Positions 53,546 through 56,878 of a stretch of 56,878 nucleotides of DNA are shown here, piece by piece (the stretch's first letter is position 1; the number at the start of each line of letters is the position of its first letter). The notes beneath the pieces were generated by a model. That model ran no database searches and was not told the origin of the DNA. It worked only from the letters and a program-made list of their open reading frames with translations. The translations under genes were made by a program, and so were the position numbers. The DNA is from an uncultured Lachnospiraceae bacterium (GTDB lineage: Bacteria; Bacillota; Clostridia; Lachnospirales; Lachnospiraceae), in contig CAMKQB010000002.1 in the NCBI GenBank assembly GCA_946414825.1, positions 1 to 56,878 of the forward strand, written 5' to 3'.

Positions 53546-53603
53546 TGCAAATGGGGACGTTTCTCTTTTGCATATGTGCAAATAAGAACCGTCCCTATTT
53601 GCA
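53546..53603. repeat. GGGACGGTTCT element, TGCA-ended, two units
   Basis: Inverted units at 53546-53572 and 53577-53603. The first has GGGACGTTTCT, the same base change as in the second unit at 1682. It lies between rfbB and the sugar transferase gene and leaves 11 bases to the rfbB stop. Confidence 0.88.
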
Positions 53604-53614
53604 TAGTTTATATT

Positions 53615-54700
53615 TTAGCGATTTGCGTACATTCCCTCGTAATACTTCTGGTAATCGCCGCTAGTTACATTTTTCATCCAGTCTTCATTCTCGAGGTACC
53701 ACTTGATAGTCAGACGGATACCATCCTTGAACATTGTCTCTGGATACCAGCCAATCTCTTCCTTGATCTTGTCAGGAGCGATTGCGTATCTGCGGTCGTG
53801 ACCCTTACGGTCTGTAACATATGTAATGAGATCCTTAGTAACATTTGCCTTGCGAGGATCTGAGTCAGGAAGAAGCTCCTGAAGAGTCTCAATTATAATG
53901 TTAATGATCTCGATGTTCTGCTTCTCGTTGTGACCACCGATGTTGTATCTCTCACCGATGCGGCCTTTTTCTGTAGCCATGTCGATGCCCTTTGCGTGAT
54001 CCATAACATAGAGCCAGTCGCGGACATTTTTACCATCTCCATAAACAGGAAGATTCTTGCCTGCGAGAGCGTTGTTGATGATCAGCGGAATCAGCTTCTC
54101 TGGGAACTGATATGGACCGTAGTTGTTTGAGCAGTTAGTGATAACTGCCGGGAACTTATAAGTATCCACATAAGCCTTAACGATAAGGTCTGATGAAGCC
54201 TTACTTGATGAATATGGGCTATGAGGATCGATAGGTGTTGTCTCGTAGAAGTAAGCGTTTGGATCATCTGGAAGTGTTCCATAAACCTCATCTGTTGAAA
54301 CGTGAAGGAATCTCTTATCCTCCTTGAAGCTGCCGTCCTCGTTCTCCCATGCAGCCTTTGCAGAGTTAAGCATTACAGCTGTACCAACAACGTTAGTCTG
54401 AACGAAAACCTCTGGGTTCTTGATAGAACGGTCTACGTGAGACTCAGCAGCGAAATGTACCACTCTGTCGATATCATTCTCGGCGAAGACCTTTCCGATG
54501 GCCTCTGCGTCGCAGATATCTGCCTTTACGAATGTGTAGTTTGGTCTATCCTCGATATCCTTGAGGTTCTCAAGGTTACCTGCGTAAGTAAGCTTGTCGA
54601 CGTTGATGATGCGAATTGAGTCGCCATACTTGTCGAACATGTAATGAATGTAGTTTGAGCCGATGAAGCCGGCACCGCCTGTTACGAGATATGTTTTCAT
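53615..54700 (-). CDS. rfbB: dTDP-glucose 4,6-dehydratase
   Basis: 361 residues. NAD-binding VTGGAGFIGSNYIHYM, FAAESHVDRSI, HVSTDEVYG, catalytic Tyr in YSSSKASSDL (YxxxK), NCSNNYGPYQFPEKLIPL and GDGKNVRDWLYV. It makes dTDP-4-keto-6-deoxyglucose, a rhamnose precursor. The rest of the rhamnose pathway (rfbA, C, D) is not in the window. AAAGGAG site before the ATG. Confidence 0.97.
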   Translation of the reverse strand: MKTYLVTGGAGFIGSNYIHYMFDKYGDSIRIINVDKLTYAGNLENLKDIEDRPNYTFVKADICDAEAIGKVFAENDIDRVVHFAAESHVDRSIKNPEVFVQTNVVGTAVMLNSAKAAWENEDGSFKEDKRFLHVSTDEVYGTLPDDPNAYFYETTPIDPHSPYSSSKASSDLIVKAYVDTYKFPAVITNCSNNYGPYQFPEKLIPLIINNALAGKNLPVYGDGKNVRDWLYVMDHAKGIDMATEKGRIGERYNIGGHNEKQNIEIINIIIETLQELLPDSDPRKANVTKDLITYVTDRKGHDRRYAIAPDKIKEEIGWYPETMFKDGIRLTIKWYLENEDWMKNVTSGDYQKYYEGMYANR

Positions 54701-54730
54701 TTCGTTCTCTCCTTTATTGTTGATGCCTCA

Positions 54731-54871
54731 AATTTATAGAATTTATTTCTCGGCTCTGCTTCCGCACGGTTTGGGTCCCCTAGGCTCACTAAGCTCTCAC
54801 TTCGTACTTCGTACTCGTGAATTGCTAAGTGAACAGACCCAAAACGGCCTCGAAATAATTTCTATAAATTC
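54731..54871. repeat. 141-base inverted repeat between gatB and rfbB
   Basis: Outer arms AATTTATAGAA...TTATTTC and GAAATAATTTCTATAAATT pair almost fully. Inner arms TTTGGGTC/GACCCAAA and CACTAAGC/GCTAAGTG continue the pairing. The centre CTAAGCTCTCACTTCG...GAATTGCTAAGTG matches the centre of the element at 42519-42700. The gap 54701-54985 holds no gene. Confidence 0.82.
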
Positions 54872-54948
54872 TTCGGCTATTTACATTTTCTAATTAGTTT
54901 CGATTACTTCATTCTTACTGACGAGAGTTGGGGCCCTGATGCCAAACG

Positions 54949-54981
54949 TTCACAAAAGTTGTCACAGGAACCGTCCCCACT
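54949..54981. repeat. solo fragment of a GGGACGGTTC element
   Basis: Minus strand reads GTGGGGACGGTTCC followed by TGTGACAACTTTTGTG. It has the conserved core but different ends (GTGACA type) and no partner unit; it lies just past the gatB stop. Confidence 0.6.
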
Positions 54982-54985
54982 GGTA

Positions 54986-56416
54986 TCATTTTAGGAGTTC
55001 TGAGATGAGGCGGTTGACTTCGCCTGGGTCGCATTTCCCCTTCATCTCTTTCATGACGAAGCCGACGATTGCGCCGACGGCTTTGCCCTTTCCGTTCTTT
55101 ATGTCTTCGACTGCCTTAGGATTTGCTTCGATAGCTTTCTTAACGACTGCCTCGAGCTCGCCGCTATCTGCCTTTGTAGAAAGATTGTTGTCTGCGACAT
55201 ACTGTACTGGATCAAGGTCATCGAGGAAGACAGCCTTCTCGAATACTTCCTTAGCCACTGAGTTATTGATTTCCTTGGAGTCTACCAGCTTAACAAGCTT
55301 TGCGAGGTTCTCCGGGGAGAACTTCAGCTGGTCGGCATCCATATCATTTTCCTTCATGAGGCGCATAGTCTCAACCATGAGCCAGTTGGAAACCTTCTTA
55401 GGATCAGCGCCAGCACCAACAGCACCCTCAAATATCTCTCCCAGCTTCTTGCTGCCAGTAATCTGATCAATGTCATAGTCTGGAAGACCATACATTTCCT
55501 TATATCTAACCTTCTTCTCGTCCTTGAACTCAGGCTGCTTAGCTCTAATCTCCTCAATCCACTCGTCACTCACCATTATAGGCACAAGGTCTGGATCTGG
55601 GAAGTATCTATAATCCTGAGCATCTTCCTTGGAACGCATTGGTGAAGATACACCCTTCTCATCGTCCCAACGACGAGTCTCCTGAACCACCTTCTCGCCG
55701 CTCTCGATTATTTCCTTCTGACGATTTACTTCGTTTTCGATACAACGTCTGATGGCCTTGAAGGAGTTAAGGTTCTTGGACTCTGTTCTGGTACCGAACT
55801 CCTCGCTTCCCATTTCTCTAATGGAAATGTTAACGTCAGCACGCATTGAGCCCTCATTTAGCTTGCAGTCAGAAGCATCCAGATACTGGATGGTCTCGCG
55901 GAGCTTCTCAAGGTATGCGATAACCTCGTCCGCAGATCTCATATCAGGCTCAGAAACTATCTCTATAAGAGGCACACCTGAACGGTTAAAATCTACGTAT
56001 GTATCGTCTGTAACTGGATCATGAATCAGCTTACCCGCATCCTCTTCCATATGAATCTCATGGATTCGAACCTGCTTGCTGCCACCCTTTGCAGGAATAG
56101 TCACATAACCATTTCTACATATTGGGTAGTAAAGCTGTGATATCTGATAGTTCTGTGGATTATCAGGATAGAAATAATTCTTACGGTCAAACTTTGAGTT
56201 GCGAGTTATCTCGCAGTTCGTAGCAAGTCCAACGCTTATAGCTTTATTTACCACTTCCTTATTAAGAACTGGGAGCGAGCCCGGCATTCCCGAACAAACA
56301 GGGCACACGTGTGTGTTTGGAGCTCCTCCGAACTCTGTGGAACAGCCACAGAAAATCTTTGTTTTTGTATTTAATTCAACGTGGACCTCGAGGCCTATTA
56401 TAACTTCGTATTCCAT
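54986..56416 (-). CDS. gatB: Asp/Glu-tRNA amidotransferase subunit B
   Basis: 476 residues, usual length. The N-terminal YEVIIGLEVHVELNTKTKIFC, CGCSTEFGGAPNTHVCPVCSGMPG (zinc site) and KNYFYPDNPQNYQISQ are diagnostic, and the C-terminal tail is the GatB/YqeY domain. It phosphorylates mischarged Glu-tRNA-Gln or Asp-tRNA-Asn before amidation. GGAGG site before the start; 3 bases separate it from gatA. Confidence 0.97.
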   Translation of the reverse strand: MEYEVIIGLEVHVELNTKTKIFCGCSTEFGGAPNTHVCPVCSGMPGSLPVLNKEVVNKAISVGLATNCEITRNSKFDRKNYFYPDNPQNYQISQLYYPICRNGYVTIPAKGGSKQVRIHEIHMEEDAGKLIHDPVTDDTYVDFNRSGVPLIEIVSEPDMRSADEVIAYLEKLRETIQYLDASDCKLNEGSMRADVNISIREMGSEEFGTRTESKNLNSFKAIRRCIENEVNRQKEIIESGEKVVQETRRWDDEKGVSSPMRSKEDAQDYRYFPDPDLVPIMVSDEWIEEIRAKQPEFKDEKKVRYKEMYGLPDYDIDQITGSKKLGEIFEGAVGAGADPKKVSNWLMVETMRLMKENDMDADQLKFSPENLAKLVKLVDSKEINNSVAKEVFEKAVFLDDLDPVQYVADNNLSTKADSGELEAVVKKAIEANPKAVEDIKNGKGKAVGAIVGFVMKEMKGKCDPGEVNRLISELLK

Positions 56417-56419
56417 GAC

Positions 56420-56878
56420 TTAGGCCTCCTTTCCATCACATTTAAGATTCATATTTGCAAGACGGTACTGCTCGTAAGCGTAAGCCGTCTGAATTATTTT
56501 CTTCTCGTCAAATGTCTGACCCAGTAGCTGCAGACCAACTGGCAGGCCATTTCTATCCTCACCACAAGGGAGGGAAATGCCAGGAAGTCCGGCAAGGTTA
56601 ACAGACACGGTATATATATCACCCAGGTACATCTGAATAGGATCACTCAGCGATTCGCCAAGCTTTGGAGCTGTTGTTGGAGCAACTGGTCCAAGGATCA
56701 CATCGTATTTCTCAAATGCCTTATCAAATGCCTGCTTGATGAGCGCCTTCACACGAAGCGCCTTTACGTAGTAAGCATCGTAGTAGCCTGAGGAAAGAAC
56801 GAAGGAACCCAGCATGATTCGACGCTTAACCTCTGTTCCGAAGCCCTCTGAACGAGTCTTCTTGTACATGTTGTGGAG
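56420..56878 (-). CDS. gatA: Asp/Glu-tRNA amidotransferase subunit A, C-terminal part
   Basis: The last ~152 codons; the start is outside the window. [38 protein letters not shown] and [27 protein letters not shown] are the C-terminal part of the amidase fold. It supplies ammonia by glutamine hydrolysis to GatB. The stop is followed 3 bases later by gatB. Confidence 0.96.
   Translation of the reverse strand, partial: LHNMYKKTRSEGFGTEVKRRIMLGSFVLSSGYYDAYYVKALRVKALIKQAFDKAFEKYDVILGPVAPTTAPKLGESLSDPIQMYLGDIYTVSVNLAGLPGISLPCGEDRNGLPVGLQLLGQTFDEKKIIQTAYAYEQYRLANMNLKCDGKEA

Noticed and set aside
579..53603. Insertion sequence with transposase
   Set aside because: No transposase or integrase frame lies in or beside any GGGACGGTTCT element in this window; only non-coding units are seen.
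1..56878. tRNA or rRNA genes
   Set aside because: No cloverleaf with a GTTCGA-type arm and CCA end, and no rRNA segment, was recognised in any gap.

Overview
The window reads as chromosomal DNA of a low-to-moderate GC anaerobic Firmicute, most likely a Lachnospiraceae relative. Indications are PPi-type phosphofructokinase, indolepyruvate:ferredoxin oxidoreductase, a Phe-type T-box before pheST, the GatB/GatA pair, DUF975 and YihY membrane proteins, and strong AGGAGG ribosome binding sites. Every gene I can support lies on the minus strand, so transcription runs from high to low coordinates. All assignments come from reading motifs; no database was searched.

Layout from low to high coordinate. 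The 5' part of pgi (1-468) is cut by the window edge. Positions 642-13240 form an accessory island. It holds a ClpP paralogue with an altered catalytic triad between two related proteins of unknown function, a McrBC-type restriction cassette with two McrB-like ATPases and an AAA_14/DUF4143 ATPase, an HTH protein, and a 950-residue protein with two CbxX-type AAA+ domains. The ClpP cluster and the twin-AAA gene sit about 10 kb apart at the two ends of the island but share an almost identical promoter and leader. I infer that they form one regulon or system that the restriction cassette has split.

Positions 13405-20921 hold a GH13 amylase-like enzyme, a membrane-anchored GH25 lysozyme, a NatA/NatB-like ABC exporter whose permease is fused to a CPBP protease, an unassigned structured RNA and an acyl-CoA synthetase. 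Positions 21025-28234 hold a two-component system with a DUF975 protein, iorAB, and an orphan OmpR-type regulator with a ComEA protein. Positions 28357-31895 are argC-argJ-argB. Positions 32120-38196 hold a SleB-type cell wall hydrolase, a degenerate amidase lipoprotein, a small transporter, a membrane glycerophosphodiesterase and queA. Positions 38275-48569 hold two low-complexity membrane proteins, T-box-pheS-pheT, gltX and a YihY protein. Positions 48611-56878 hold a 6S-like RNA, PPi-PFK, and surface polysaccharide genes (LCP ligase, GT2, sugar transferase, rfbB), followed by gatB and the end of gatA.

Small palindromic elements are scattered between genes. The main family has a GGGACGGTTCT core with two kinds of ends (GAGTA/TACTC or TGCA). 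Others are larger foldable elements with a shared core and short ATTCT...AGAATCTT repeats. Some of them provide stop codons or C-terminal codons of neighbouring genes.
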